Both the position numbers and the translations under genes were made by a program. Positions 40,864 to 49,644 of a DNA stretch of 64,000 bases are shown here, in pieces. The stretch lies in contig NZ_SEWZ01000004.1 in the NCBI RefSeq assembly GCF_004307425.1, forward strand, positions 186,001-250,000, written 5' to 3'. The first letter of the stretch is position 1. Each line of letters starts with the position of its first letter. Under the pieces are notes generated by a model, which was given only the letters and a program-made list of their open reading frames with translations, ran no database searches and was not told the origin of the DNA. The stretch comes from Aquirufa antheringensis (GTDB lineage Bacteria > Bacteroidota > Bacteroidia > Cytophagales > Spirosomataceae).

Positions 40864-42651
40864 ATGGATAGAAATTCCATCACGGGTATTGTATTAATTA
40901 TGGGTATGCTGTTAGGCTACCAATATTTCTTTGCCCCTAAAGAGGTTCCTGCGGTAAAAGCAAAAGTGGTAACTCAAAAAACCATTATCCCTAAGGATAC
41001 TGCCAAAATAGTACCGATTGATTCTAGCATTAAGCAAGAACAAATCTTTACCTTAGAGAACAAGGATATCATCGTTAAGGTATCTTCTAAAGGTGCTAAG
41101 CTAGTAACTGTTCAATTAAAGAACTACAAAACCTATGCTAACTTTAATGTCGGAAAATCAGACGGCTTGTATTTGTACAACACTGCATCAGATGAATTTA
41201 GCATTGAATTACCCACTGCTGCAGGAAAGGTTAAAGTGGCAAATCTCGACTTCAAAGGGGTTCAAACAGGTAATAAAGTAACTTTCTCTGGGGCTTTAGC
41301 TAATGGGCAAATCATTTCATCTAGCTATACTTTACCTGAATCAGGTTTCCTGGTAGACTACCAATTAGATGCTAAATCAGTGACCTTAACGGGCGGCGAC
41401 TATTTCATTCATTGGAAAGAGCAAGTTCATCAATCAGAGAAAGATATTACCGAAGAGCGTAAAGCTACTATTAATTATTTATTGACCGAAGATGAGGAAT
41501 TTGATTACCTATCAGAAAACCCTAGCTCCGTAACGAATGAGAATTTAGATCAAAGCACTAAGTGGATTAGTTTTAAAAAGAAGTATTTTTTAACGGGATT
41601 AATTCCACAGGGGTTCAATTTCAAGTCTGCAGCTTTAACAGCAACGCCTAATTTGACAGATTCTGTCAATATTAAAACCTTAGATGCGCAGATTATTGCT
41701 TCAGCACAAGATTTAGGAGCTGGAAAATCAAACTTCACTTTCTACTTTGGACCTAATGACTATTCGATTGTTAATAAGGTTGAGGCACCTAATTTTGGTA
41801 AGAACGTCAAACTAAGTTATGATTTCTTATTGCCGATTACGAAATACATTTTCGTTCCATTATTCGGATTCCTAGAAAGTTTGTTTTCGAATTACGGTTT
41901 GTTAATTGTTGTTTTAGTCTTAATCATCAAGACCGCATTATTGCCCTTAACGTATAAATCTTACGTCTCTATGGCTAAGACGCGTATTTTAGCTCCTGAA
42001 ATCGCGGCGATTAAAGAAAAGATCGGGGATGATGCAGCGCGCGTTCAGCAAGAAACCATGAAATTATACGGCGAGGTGGGTGTGAATCCATTAAGCGGAT
42101 GTATTCCCGTATTAGCGACGATGCCTGTTTTAATGGCGGTATTCATGTTATTCCCTAATTTGATTAACCTACGCCAAGAATCATTCTTATGGGCCAACGA
42201 TTTATCTACGTATGATTCATTCTTAAATCTACCATTCAACATTCCGTTCTATGGTTCACATGTTAGTTTATTCTGTTTGTTAATGACAGTTTCACAGCTA
42301 GCTTACGGTTATTATAACAACCAAATTACACCAGATCAACCGGGTCAACCGATCAACATGAAAATGATGGCCTATGTTACGCCAGTTATCTTCATGTTCG
42401 TAATGAACTCCTTCCCTGCTGGGCTAAGTTTCTACTATTTCGTATCGAACTTAGTAACGATCGGTCAACAACTAGCGATCCGTAAATTTGTGAACGAAGA
42501 TAAGATCAAAGCTTTATTAGACGAAAATCGCAAGAAAATCGCCGCTGGAGGAGGTCCTAAGAAATCTAAGTTCTCTCAATACCTTCAAACACAATTGAAG
42601 ACTATGGAAGAGCAACAAAAAACTACCGCTAAAAATCCGAAGAAGAAATAA
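40864..42651 (+). CDS. yidC: Membrane protein insertase YidC
   Basis: A 595-residue inner-membrane protein. The N-terminal anchor (TGIVLIMGMLLGYQYFFAPK) is followed by the large periplasmic beta-super-sandwich domain (about 60-330). The 60-kDa insertase domain then has five membrane helices, starting YGLLIVVLVLIIKTALLPLT, with NPLSGCIPVLATMPVLMAVF and AGLSFYYFVSNLVTIGQQ, and a basic C-terminal tail. It inserts membrane proteins with or without SecYEG. Six bases separate it from pyrG. Confidence 0.97.
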   Translation: MDRNSITGIVLIMGMLLGYQYFFAPKEVPAVKAKVVTQKTIIPKDTAKIVPIDSSIKQEQIFTLENKDIIVKVSSKGAKLVTVQLKNYKTYANFNVGKSDGLYLYNTASDEFSIELPTAAGKVKVANLDFKGVQTGNKVTFSGALANGQIISSSYTLPESGFLVDYQLDAKSVTLTGGDYFIHWKEQVHQSEKDITEERKATINYLLTEDEEFDYLSENPSSVTNENLDQSTKWISFKKKYFLTGLIPQGFNFKSAALTATPNLTDSVNIKTLDAQIIASAQDLGAGKSNFTFYFGPNDYSIVNKVEAPNFGKNVKLSYDFLLPITKYIFVPLFGFLESLFSNYGLLIVVLVLIIKTALLPLTYKSYVSMAKTRILAPEIAAIKEKIGDDAARVQQETMKLYGEVGVNPLSGCIPVLATMPVLMAVFMLFPNLINLRQESFLWANDLSTYDSFLNLPFNIPFYGSHVSLFCLLMTVSQLAYGYYNNQITPDQPGQPINMKMMAYVTPVIFMFVMNSFPAGLSFYYFVSNLVTIGQQLAIRKFVNEDKIKALLDENRKKIAAGGGPKKSKFSQYLQTQLKTMEEQQKTTAKNPKKK

Positions 42652-42652
42652 G

Positions 42653-43936
42653 ATGACTACCCTAAGCGCAGCCTATTTTGAGAAAGCCAAAGAATTAATT
42701 CCAGGTGGAGTTAACTCTCCTGTTCGTGCCTTCAAATCAGTAGGAGGAAATCCTGTGTTTATCAAATCAGCTAAAGGAGCTTATTTACATGATGTTGATG
42801 GTAATTCCTATATTGATCTAATTGGTTCTTGGGGACCTATGCTCTTCGGACAAGCACATCCGGGAATTGAAGAGGCTGTTCGTGGAGCCTTAAGTAATGG
42901 ATTTTCTTTTGGTGCTCCTACCTATAACGAGGTATTGATCGCAGAGAAAATCATCTCCATGATTCCTTCCGTTGAAAAGGTTCGTTTAGTGAATTCTGGA
43001 ACGGAAGCAACGATGGCGGCCATTCGCTTAGCTAGAGCTTACACAAAACGGGATAAGATCATTAAAATGGAAGGCTGTTACCATGGTCATGGGGATTCTT
43101 TCCTAATTGCGGCTGGTTCTGGCGTTGCCACCTTAGGAACCCCAGATAGTCCAGGAGTGACCGTTTCAACCGCTAGAGATACCTTAACGGCTGTATATAA
43201 CGATTTAGAAAGCTTAGAGAACCTTTTCAAAGCTAATCCAACTGAAGTAGCCGCAATCATCGTTGAGCCTGTTGTGGGTAATATGGGATTAGTTATACCC
43301 CAAGAAGGTTATTTAGAAGCTGTTCAGAAAATGTGCCAACAATACGGGGCCTTACTTATATTCGACGAAGTGATGACGGGATTCCGTCTATCAGCAGCCG
43401 GATACCAAGGACTGGCTGGAATTCAACCTGATTTAACCACCTTAGGAAAAATTATCGGTGGAGGACTTCCGGTAGGTGCCTATGGCGGCAAAGCTGAGAT
43501 CATGGATATGATAGCTCCTGCTGGTCCTGTTTACCAAGCGGGAACGCTTTCAGGAAATCCATTAGCAACGACGGCAGGTTTAGCCATGCTAAACCTAATA
43601 ACCGAAAATCCGGGAGTATATGCCGCTCTAGAGCAGCGGGGTTCAGCCTTAAAAGAAGCTTTAAGTGCAGATTTGAAGACATTAGGTCTTAATTATACCA
43701 TTAACCAAATCGGCTCCATGTTTACTTTGTTTTTTACTGACAAAGCCGTAAACAATTTTAGTGATGCTAAAACATCAGATACGGCCCTATTTGGTAAGTA
43801 TTTTAAAGGTATGCTGGACAAAGGTATCTATTTACCTCCCTCTCAATACGAATCGTGGTTCTTATCAGCTGCCTTAGGGGATTCTGAATACGATCAAATC
43901 ATTTCAGCTAGCAAAGAAACACTTCGTTCCTTATAA
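42653..43936 (+). CDS. hemL: Glutamate-1-semialdehyde 2,1-aminomutase
   Basis: A 427-residue class III aminotransferase-fold enzyme. Start SAAYFEKAKELIPGGVNSPV, the GSEATMAA-like NSGTEATMAAIRLAR, the PLP aspartate in LIFDEVMTGFR and the Schiff-base lysine in TTLGKIIGGGLPVGAYGG are all present. It makes 5-aminolevulinate from glutamate-1-semialdehyde in the C5 heme pathway. It starts 1 base after yidC and ends 1 base before the glycosyltransferase. Confidence 0.97.
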   Translation: MTTLSAAYFEKAKELIPGGVNSPVRAFKSVGGNPVFIKSAKGAYLHDVDGNSYIDLIGSWGPMLFGQAHPGIEEAVRGALSNGFSFGAPTYNEVLIAEKIISMIPSVEKVRLVNSGTEATMAAIRLARAYTKRDKIIKMEGCYHGHGDSFLIAAGSGVATLGTPDSPGVTVSTARDTLTAVYNDLESLENLFKANPTEVAAIIVEPVVGNMGLVIPQEGYLEAVQKMCQQYGALLIFDEVMTGFRLSAAGYQGLAGIQPDLTTLGKIIGGGLPVGAYGGKAEIMDMIAPAGPVYQAGTLSGNPLATTAGLAMLNLITENPGVYAALEQRGSALKEALSADLKTLGLNYTINQIGSMFTLFFTDKAVNNFSDAKTSDTALFGKYFKGMLDKGIYLPPSQYESWFLSAALGDSEYDQIISASKETLRSL

Positions 43937-43937
43937 G

Positions 43938-44921
43938 ATGAAAGCGCCAGCCTACAGCCTGATTATTCCTGTTTATAACCGTCCACAAGAGTTGGATGAG
44001 CTATTAGGCTGTATTCAATCACAGGAATTCAAAGATTTTGAAGTGGTCGTTATTGAAGATGGATCAACAGAAGATGCTTCCGCCGTTATTGAAAAATATA
44101 AAGAGGCATTCTCCTTAGCTTATTATGTCAAAGAAAATGGAGGACAAGGTTTTGCGAGAAATTATGCATTTGAGCGTGCCAAAGGAGATTACTTCATCAT
44201 TCTCGATTCAGACGCACTTTTAGAGCCCAGCTATTTAACGGAAGTAGACAAAGCGGTGAAAGCAGAAGGATTAGACTTATTTGGAGGACCAGATCAGGAT
44301 CATCCTAGCTTCACTCCCATCCAAAAAGCCATCAGCTATTCCATGACCTCTTTCTTTACCACTGGAGGTATTCGAGGAAAAGAAAAAAACATCGGAGGCC
44401 AATTCCATCCCCGCAGTTTCAATATGGGTATTTCCCGAAAAGTATATGAAGCGACAGGAGGATTTAAAATCACCCGAATGGGCGAAGACATTGAATTCAG
44501 TATTCGGTGCATTTCACTCGGATTTAAATCAGGCCTAATCTCTAAAGCCTTCATCTACCATAAACGCAGAACGGACTTTAGGCAATTCTATAAACAATTG
44601 CATTTCTTCGGACGAGCGCGAATCAACATTAGTCGATTCTTTCCAAAAGAGCTAAAAGCGGTACATTTCTTCCCATTCTTATTCTTTAGTTATTACGTAC
44701 TAACCGGAATTGCGCTTTTAGCTATTCCCGTATATGGATTGATCTTATTATCGGGAATAATTACGTATGGTCTTTTGATCTTTATAGCCGCCTTAATTAG
44801 CACGAGAAGTATCAAAATCGCTATACTTTCCATCTTTGCCGCGAATATTCAACTATTTGCCTACGGCAAAGGATTCGCCGAAGAAGGCTTGAAAAAAATA
44901 CTTAATAATAGAGCTACTTAG
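43938..44921 (+). CDS. Family 2 glycosyltransferase, membrane-anchored
   Basis: A 327-residue GT-A protein. SLIIPVYNRPQELDELLGCI opens the nucleotide-sugar domain, DFEVVVIEDGSTED and YFIILDSDALLEPSY carry the acidic metal-binding residues, and MGEDIEFSIRCISLGF the ED motif. Two to three membrane helices occupy about 232-300 (FFPFLFFSYYVLTGIALLAI, then YGLLIFIAALIS). It probably adds a sugar to a lipid-linked glycan on the cytoplasmic side. The 3' end overlaps the convergent hldD-like gene by 8 bases. Confidence 0.88.
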   Translation: MKAPAYSLIIPVYNRPQELDELLGCIQSQEFKDFEVVVIEDGSTEDASAVIEKYKEAFSLAYYVKENGGQGFARNYAFERAKGDYFIILDSDALLEPSYLTEVDKAVKAEGLDLFGGPDQDHPSFTPIQKAISYSMTSFFTTGGIRGKEKNIGGQFHPRSFNMGISRKVYEATGGFKITRMGEDIEFSIRCISLGFKSGLISKAFIYHKRRTDFRQFYKQLHFFGRARINISRFFPKELKAVHFFPFLFFSYYVLTGIALLAIPVYGLILLSGIITYGLLIFIAALISTRSIKIAILSIFAANIQLFAYGKGFAEEGLKKILNNRAT

Positions 44922-45867
44922 CTAAGTAGTTTTGGACATAATCCTTCACCCCTTCTTCTAGGCTCGTGAATTCTTTCGTAAAACCTATAGCACGCAATTT
45001 AGCCATATTGGCTTCTGTGAAATACTGGTATTTGTCTCGTATATCAGCAGGAGTATCGATGTAATGGATGCTTGGTACTAATCCCAAAGCTGCGAAAGTA
45101 GCTTTCCCCAAATCATTAAATGATCTAGCTTTCCCTGTACCTAAATTATAGATTCCTGAATTCTTACGATGTTCCATTAAGAAAACACACACGTCGATTA
45201 AATCTTTCACATAAATGAAATCCCGCATCTGTTCCCCATCTTTAAAATCATCCCGGTGAGATTTGAATAATTTAAGTGCCCCGTTTGCTTGAATTTGACG
45301 ATAGGCATGCCAAATAACCGACGCCATCCGCCCTTTGTGGTATTCATTAGGTCCATAGACGTTAAAAAACTTCAAACCAGCAAAGAAGAATGGCTTCTTC
45401 TCTTGCTGTAAAGCCCAGATATCGAAGTCATTCTTTGAATCTCCATAGGGATTCAAGGGTTTCAAGGCAGGAATTACCGATTCGTTATCGTCATAGCCTA
45501 ATTCGCCTAAACCATAGGTGGCCGCTGAACTAGCATAGACTAAGGGAATTTGGTAAGCCACGCAGGCATTCCAAACCTTCTTAGAATAATCTAAATTGAG
45601 TTCATCAAAAATTTTGGTATCAAACTCTGTGGTATCAGTCCTGGCCCCAATGTGAAATAAGAATTCCACTTCTCGGTTATTTTTCTCTAACCAAGAAAAT
45701 AGATCCTTGCGATCAACCCGCTCCATGATAGACTTTCCCTCTAAATTTCGATTCTTATCCGCATTCGAAAAATCATCCACCGCAATAATGTAACGAAACT
45801 TTAATTCATTTAACTTCTGAATTAAACAACTTCCAATAAAGCCTGCGGCGCCAGTAACAATGATCAT
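44914..45867 (-). CDS. hldD: ADP-L-glycero-D-manno-heptose 6-epimerase-like NAD-dependent epimerase
   Basis: A 317-residue extended short-chain dehydrogenase. IIVTGAAGFIGSCLIQKL is the NAD-binding start, the catalytic YxxxK is in NPYGDSKNDFD, and FFNVYGPNEYHKGRMASV is typical of HldD. It would epimerise ADP-heptose for the LPS inner core. The start at 45867 is preferred: an exact TAAATTTG promoter box lies 18 bases upstream, inside the longer alternative reading. No other heptose genes are nearby, so the substrate rests on similarity. Confidence 0.88.
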   Translation of the reverse strand: MIIVTGAAGFIGSCLIQKLNELKFRYIIAVDDFSNADKNRNLEGKSIMERVDRKDLFSWLEKNNREVEFLFHIGARTDTTEFDTKIFDELNLDYSKKVWNACVAYQIPLVYASSAATYGLGELGYDDNESVIPALKPLNPYGDSKNDFDIWALQQEKKPFFFAGLKFFNVYGPNEYHKGRMASVIWHAYRQIQANGALKLFKSHRDDFKDGEQMRDFIYVKDLIDVCVFLMEHRKNSGIYNLGTGKARSFNDLGKATFAALGLVPSIHYIDTPADIRDKYQYFTEANMAKLRAIGFTKEFTSLEEGVKDYVQNYLAK

Positions 45868-45885
45868 ATGGGTAGTATTTAAATA

Positions 45886-45893
45886 CAAATTTA
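45886..45893 (-). promoter_or_regulatory. Predicted -7 promoter box for hldD-like gene
   Basis: Minus-strand TAAATTTG, an exact TAnnTTTG box, 18 bases before the chosen start. It shares the short divergent region with the queD promoter. Confidence 0.55.
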
Positions 45894-45915
45894 CACAGAT
45901 TCCCGGAAGGTTTAT

Positions 45916-45923
45916 TAACTTTG
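45916..45923 (+). promoter_or_regulatory. Predicted -7 promoter box for queD/lpxB
   Basis: TAACTTTG is an exact TAnnTTTG box, 59 bases before the queD ATG at 45983. Confidence 0.5.
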
Positions 45924-45982
45924 TACAATAATTGGAACTCTGCTATTGTTTTCCCAGGGTCCCTCCATCAAAACTGAAAACA

Positions 45983-46402
45983 ATGGTACACGTCATCCGT
46001 AAGGAACATTTTAACGCAGCGCATCGCTTATTCAATCCAGCCTGGACAGAAGAAAAGAATTTCGAAGTATTTGGCCCTTGTGCTAATAACAACTGGCATG
46101 GTCACAATTTTGAATTGATCGTAACAGTCAAAGGCATACCTGATCCTGACACCGGATTTGTATATGATCTCAAGCAATTAGGAGATTTAATTAAAGCTGA
46201 AATTATCGATAAGGTCGACCATAAAAATCTAAATTTAGATGTGGATTTCATGCTAGGTAAATTAGCGAGTTGTGAGATTCTTGTGATGGAATTTTGGAAG
46301 ATTCTAGCGCCTAAAATAAAGGAGACATCTACTTCAGCCACTCTACATAAAATTCACTTAATCGAAACGAATAAAAATTCGGTCGAATACTTCGGAGAAT
46401 AA
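45983..46402 (+). CDS. queD: 6-carboxytetrahydropterin synthase / 6-pyruvoyl-tetrahydropterin synthase family
   Basis: A 139-residue T-fold protein. The zinc histidines are in HFNAAHRLF and NNWHGHNFE, the catalytic cysteine in FGPCANNN, and the C-terminal glutamate in IHLIETNKNSVEYFG. The family includes QueD (queuosine/7-deazaguanine) and PTPS (biopterin); the sequence alone does not decide. The start at 45983 matches the family N-terminus VHVIRKEHFNAAH. lpxB follows after 2 bases, an association without obvious functional link. Confidence 0.9.
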   Translation: MVHVIRKEHFNAAHRLFNPAWTEEKNFEVFGPCANNNWHGHNFELIVTVKGIPDPDTGFVYDLKQLGDLIKAEIIDKVDHKNLNLDVDFMLGKLASCEILVMEFWKILAPKIKETSTSATLHKIHLIETNKNSVEYFGE

Positions 46403-46404
46403 GT

Positions 46405-47487
46405 ATGAAATACTTCATCCTAGCAGGAGAAAAATCAGGGGATCTACACGGATCAAATCTAATTCAGGAAATCAAAAAACTGGATAATGAAGCCCTGATC
46501 CAAGCCTGGGGTGGGGATTCAATGGAAAACCAAGGTGCGCAAATACTGATACACCATAATCAACTTGCGATTATGGGCATTTTAGGTGTTATACAGAATA
46601 TTCAACGATTAAAAGGACTTTTCAAGACCTTTGGTGAACAAATAGAAGCCTTTCAACCAGATGCCATTATCTTTATTGATTACGGTGGATTCAATTTAAA
46701 GGCGGCTAAAATAGCTAAGAAAAAAGGGTTTCAAACCCACTTCTACATTGCGCCTAAAGTTTGGGCTTGGAATAAAGGTCGCGTAGAAGAACTTAAAAAA
46801 TGGATAGATCACCTCTATGTCATCTTCCCTTTCGAGCTCAAGCTATTTAGTGACGCTGGAATCCCTACTACTTATGTAGGTAACCCGCTTCAAGATGCGA
46901 TCCAGGCATTTGTTCCTAACGAGCTGTTCAGCCTAAAAGGTCAAAAATACATTGCCTTATTAGCAGGAAGCAGAAAACAAGAAATCAAGACAGCCTTACC
47001 CCTATTCGAACAATTAGCGAAAGCTAACCCTGATTTGTCGTTTGTTATCGCAGGAATTTCAGATTGGAAAGAGTTATACCAAACAAAAATCCCAGTTCTA
47101 TTTGATCAAACCTATGATGTGGTACAACAAGCCGAACTGGCAATTGTCACTTCGGGGACCGCTACATTAGAAACAGCACTATTAAATACACCACAGATTG
47201 TGGTGTATAAGACGGATTGGGTATTTTATTCTTTGGCAAAAATCGTGATTCAGATCAAGTACATCTCTCTAGTCAACATCATATTAGATAAACTAGCGGT
47301 TCCTGAATTAATTCAAGCCAAATTCTCTGTAGACCACATGACAGCCTGGATGAGAGACTTGTTAACTAAAGGGGCCACTTACTCACAACAAAAGGAAGAT
47401 TATAAAAAACTCCAATTCTTAGTAGGAAACGCAGGTGCCTCTAAAAAAACAGCGGAATTAATCTATTCAGCAGCTTCAGCTAAATAA
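46405..47487 (+). CDS. lpxB: Lipid-A-disaccharide synthase
   Basis: A 360-residue GT19 glycosyltransferase. Motifs are FILAGEKSGDLHGSNLIQEI at the N-terminus, AIIFIDYGGFNLKAAKIAKK, YIAPKVWAWNKGRVEELKK, and IVTSGTATLETALLNTPQIV with the UDP-binding region. It joins UDP-diacylglucosamine and lipid X to form the lipid A disaccharide at the inner membrane. Its 3' end overlaps the convergent acyltransferase by 25 bases. Confidence 0.96.
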   Translation: MKYFILAGEKSGDLHGSNLIQEIKKLDNEALIQAWGGDSMENQGAQILIHHNQLAIMGILGVIQNIQRLKGLFKTFGEQIEAFQPDAIIFIDYGGFNLKAAKIAKKKGFQTHFYIAPKVWAWNKGRVEELKKWIDHLYVIFPFELKLFSDAGIPTTYVGNPLQDAIQAFVPNELFSLKGQKYIALLAGSRKQEIKTALPLFEQLAKANPDLSFVIAGISDWKELYQTKIPVLFDQTYDVVQQAELAIVTSGTATLETALLNTPQIVVYKTDWVFYSLAKIVIQIKYISLVNIILDKLAVPELIQAKFSVDHMTAWMRDLLTKGATYSQQKEDYKKLQFLVGNAGASKKTAELIYSAASAK

Positions 47488-48035
47488 TTCTTAATCCACG
47501 ATTTTTGAACACCCGGAATCGATTGATAATAACGCGCGATATCCAATTTGTCTTTTTGGAAATCACCCGTCGTATAATACGGCTCTCTTATTTTAATTTC
47601 CTTATTCACAAAGTCAAAACCAATCATGATTAAAGGAACTTTAGCGCCATCTGCGATATAATAAAACCCCGTTTTTAATTCTTGAACATCTTTACGCGTT
47701 CCTTCCGGCGCTAATACGGCATAAAAGGAATCCTTGGAATTATAAATATCTACTATCGCATCGACTAAGTTAGATTTCGTTCCCCGATTTACTGGATAAC
47801 CGCCTAACCACGAAAATATCCCTCCAAAAGGTCCTTCAAAAAGCTCCTTCTTCCCCCAGAATAAAATAGGAATTTTAAGAAGAGAGCGAGCACCTAACCC
47901 TATGGGAAAATCCTTCCATGTAGCATGAGGGCAAACAATGACCAAAGCTTTCTTTAGATCACGCGGTACCTCCCCCACTAATTTCCAACCAGCTAACTTG
48001 AATAATAAATCAAAAATGGGACTACTAACTAACAT
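47463..48035 (-). CDS. PlsC-family lysophospholipid acyltransferase
   Basis: A 190-residue acyltransferase. The HX4D catalytic motif is HATWKD (about 37-42), motif II is GGYPVNRGTKS, and motif III is LAPEGTRKD. Such enzymes acylate lysophosphatidate or other lipids at the inner membrane; the short form without clear membrane helices is common in Bacteroidota. Its start overlaps the HAD phosphatase gene by 11 bases, so the two are coupled. The precise lipid substrate is unknown. Confidence 0.88.
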   Translation of the reverse strand: MLVSSPIFDLLFKLAGWKLVGEVPRDLKKALVIVCPHATWKDFPIGLGARSLLKIPILFWGKKELFEGPFGGIFSWLGGYPVNRGTKSNLVDAIVDIYNSKDSFYAVLAPEGTRKDVQELKTGFYYIADGAKVPLIMIGFDFVNKEIKIREPYYTTGDFQKDKLDIARYYQSIPGVQKSWIKNYLAEAAE

Positions 48036-48657
48036 AGGTATCTAAAATTTCTTGAATTTGACTGTAGGTACGGCTAGGATCAATTAAAAAGGAATCTATC
48101 CCCATTGATTTGGCAGCTTTAATATTAGCGACATTATCATCAAAAAACAATACCTCTTCAGGAGAAAATCCTTGTTCGTCCAAAACCTGTTGATAAATGG
48201 TGACATCTGGTTTCACTACACCCATTTCAAAAGAATAATAAACATGGTGAAATAGACTGAACAAGTTTTGGCCTTCGGGTCCTAAGGAAATTTTAGTAAA
48301 TCGTGCTGCATGAATAGCACTCGTATTACTCAGTAAAATCAGGTGGAATTGTGAACGCAAAGACGCAATCCATTCATATACACCGGCATGGAAATCTAAT
48401 AACAATGCAGAAAAAGCTTCATCAAACTCCTCATCAGAAATACGTAACTGAAGGCTTTCTCTTAAAAAATTCCTGAATTCCTGATCAGATTGCTTCCCAG
48501 ACTCATAGGGAACCCATAACTGATGATCGGCTATGGCAGACGCTATTTCTGATGAACTAAAAGAAGAATACGCCGAAAATGCCTCGTAAGTCAAGGACAA
48601 ATCGATGGGTAATAAGACATTACCTAAATCAAAAATGATCGCTTTAGGAGCAGCCAT
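48025..48657 (-). CDS. HAD-superfamily phosphatase, YihX-like
   Basis: A 210-residue HAD hydrolase. Motif I is IIFDLGNVLLPID, with the usual second aspartate replaced by glycine, as in YihX-type sugar phosphatases. Motif II is LLSNTSA, motif III the lysine in GVVKPD, motif IV LFFDDNVANI. The start ATG at 48657 lies one base after the accA stop. Its substrate is probably a small phosphorylated metabolite, perhaps a hexose-1-phosphate, but this is inference. Confidence 0.86.
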   Translation of the reverse strand: MAAPKAIIFDLGNVLLPIDLSLTYEAFSAYSSFSSSEIASAIADHQLWVPYESGKQSDQEFRNFLRESLQLRISDEEFDEAFSALLLDFHAGVYEWIASLRSQFHLILLSNTSAIHAARFTKISLGPEGQNLFSLFHHVYYSFEMGVVKPDVTIYQQVLDEQGFSPEEVLFFDDNVANIKAAKSMGIDSFLIDPSRTYSQIQEILDTYVS

Positions 48658-48658
48658 C

Positions 48659-49615
48659 TTATTCAATCACTTCTCCCATCGCTCCAAACTTATCAATACG
48701 CTGTGAAATACGCGTAGCAGGGTCAATGGCAGATAAAATAGCTAATTCCTTCTTAAGCACTTCTTTCAAAGTAGCAGCAGCTTCTTCCGGATGAAGATGT
48801 GCCCCACCTAAAGGCTCAGGAATGATACCATCAATTAATTTGTTTGCTAACATATCGTTAGCCGTTAATTTCAAGGCTTCAGCCGCTTGTTCTTTGTAAT
48901 TCCAGCTTCTCCACAAAATAGAAGAACAAGACTCAGGGGAAATAACAGAATACCAAGTATTTTCCATCATTAAGACGCGATCACCCACAGCAATTCCTAA
49001 AGCACCACCAGAAGCTCCTTCGCCAATAATGACACAAATAACAGGTACTTTCAACATAAACATATCCCGAATATTGCGTGCAATCGCTTCGCCTTGACCT
49101 CTCTCTTCAGCCTCTAAACCAGGAAAAGCACCCGGCGTATCAATTAAGCAAACAATAGGCTTGTTAAATTTCTCAGCCATCTTCATCAAACGAAGCGCTT
49201 TTCTGTATCCTTCTGGATTAGGCATTCCAAAATTACGGTATTGACGTTCCTTCGTATTACGCCCTTTTTGCTGACCGATAAACATGACAGACATCTCCCC
49301 ATCAATCGTTCCAAATCCACCTACCATCGCTTTATCATCTCCCACATTTCTATCTCCATGAATTTCGATAAATTCCTCACATAAATGCTCAATATAGTCA
49401 AATGTATAAGGACGATCCGGATGACGGGATAATTGTACTCGCTGCCAGCGGGTTAAATTAGAGAAGGTATCCTTTTTCAATTCTAAAATCTTTTCAGTCA
49501 ATGATGCCACAGCAGCTGTCACATCGACATTATTTTCTAAAGCAAGCTTGCGCATCTCAATCAGTTTATCTTCAAGCTCTGCAATCGGCTTTTCAAATTC
49601 CAATAATGTTTTCAT
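48659..49615 (-). CDS. accA: Acetyl-CoA carboxylase carboxyltransferase subunit alpha
   Basis: A 318-residue alpha subunit. Typical segments are [60 protein letters not shown] and [20 protein letters not shown]. With AccD it transfers carboxyl from biotin to acetyl-CoA in the first step of fatty acid synthesis. AccB, AccC and AccD are not nearby. It has a TATTTTTG box 18 bases upstream and is followed by the phosphatase and acyltransferase, so a lipid-oriented transcription unit is plausible. Confidence 0.97.
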   Translation of the reverse strand: MKTLLEFEKPIAELEDKLIEMRKLALENNVDVTAAVASLTEKILELKKDTFSNLTRWQRVQLSRHPDRPYTFDYIEHLCEEFIEIHGDRNVGDDKAMVGGFGTIDGEMSVMFIGQQKGRNTKERQYRNFGMPNPEGYRKALRLMKMAEKFNKPIVCLIDTPGAFPGLEAEERGQGEAIARNIRDMFMLKVPVICVIIGEGASGGALGIAVGDRVLMMENTWYSVISPESCSSILWRSWNYKEQAAEALKLTANDMLANKLIDGIIPEPLGGAHLHPEEAAATLKEVLKKELAILSAIDPATRISQRIDKFGAMGEVIE

Positions 49616-49633
49616 AAGGCGTAAATTTTAATA

Positions 49634-49641
49634 CAAAAATA
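49634..49641 (-). promoter_or_regulatory. Predicted -7 promoter box for accA
   Basis: Minus-strand TATTTTTG, an exact TAnnTTTG box, 18 bases before accA and just after the stop of the nuclease gene. Confidence 0.5.
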
Positions 49642-49644
49642 AAA

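Noticed and set aside
45868-45888. Seven-residue longer start of the hldD-like epimerase
   Set aside because: The predicted promoter box (45886-45893) would overlap the start, and the family begins at the Rossmann strand.
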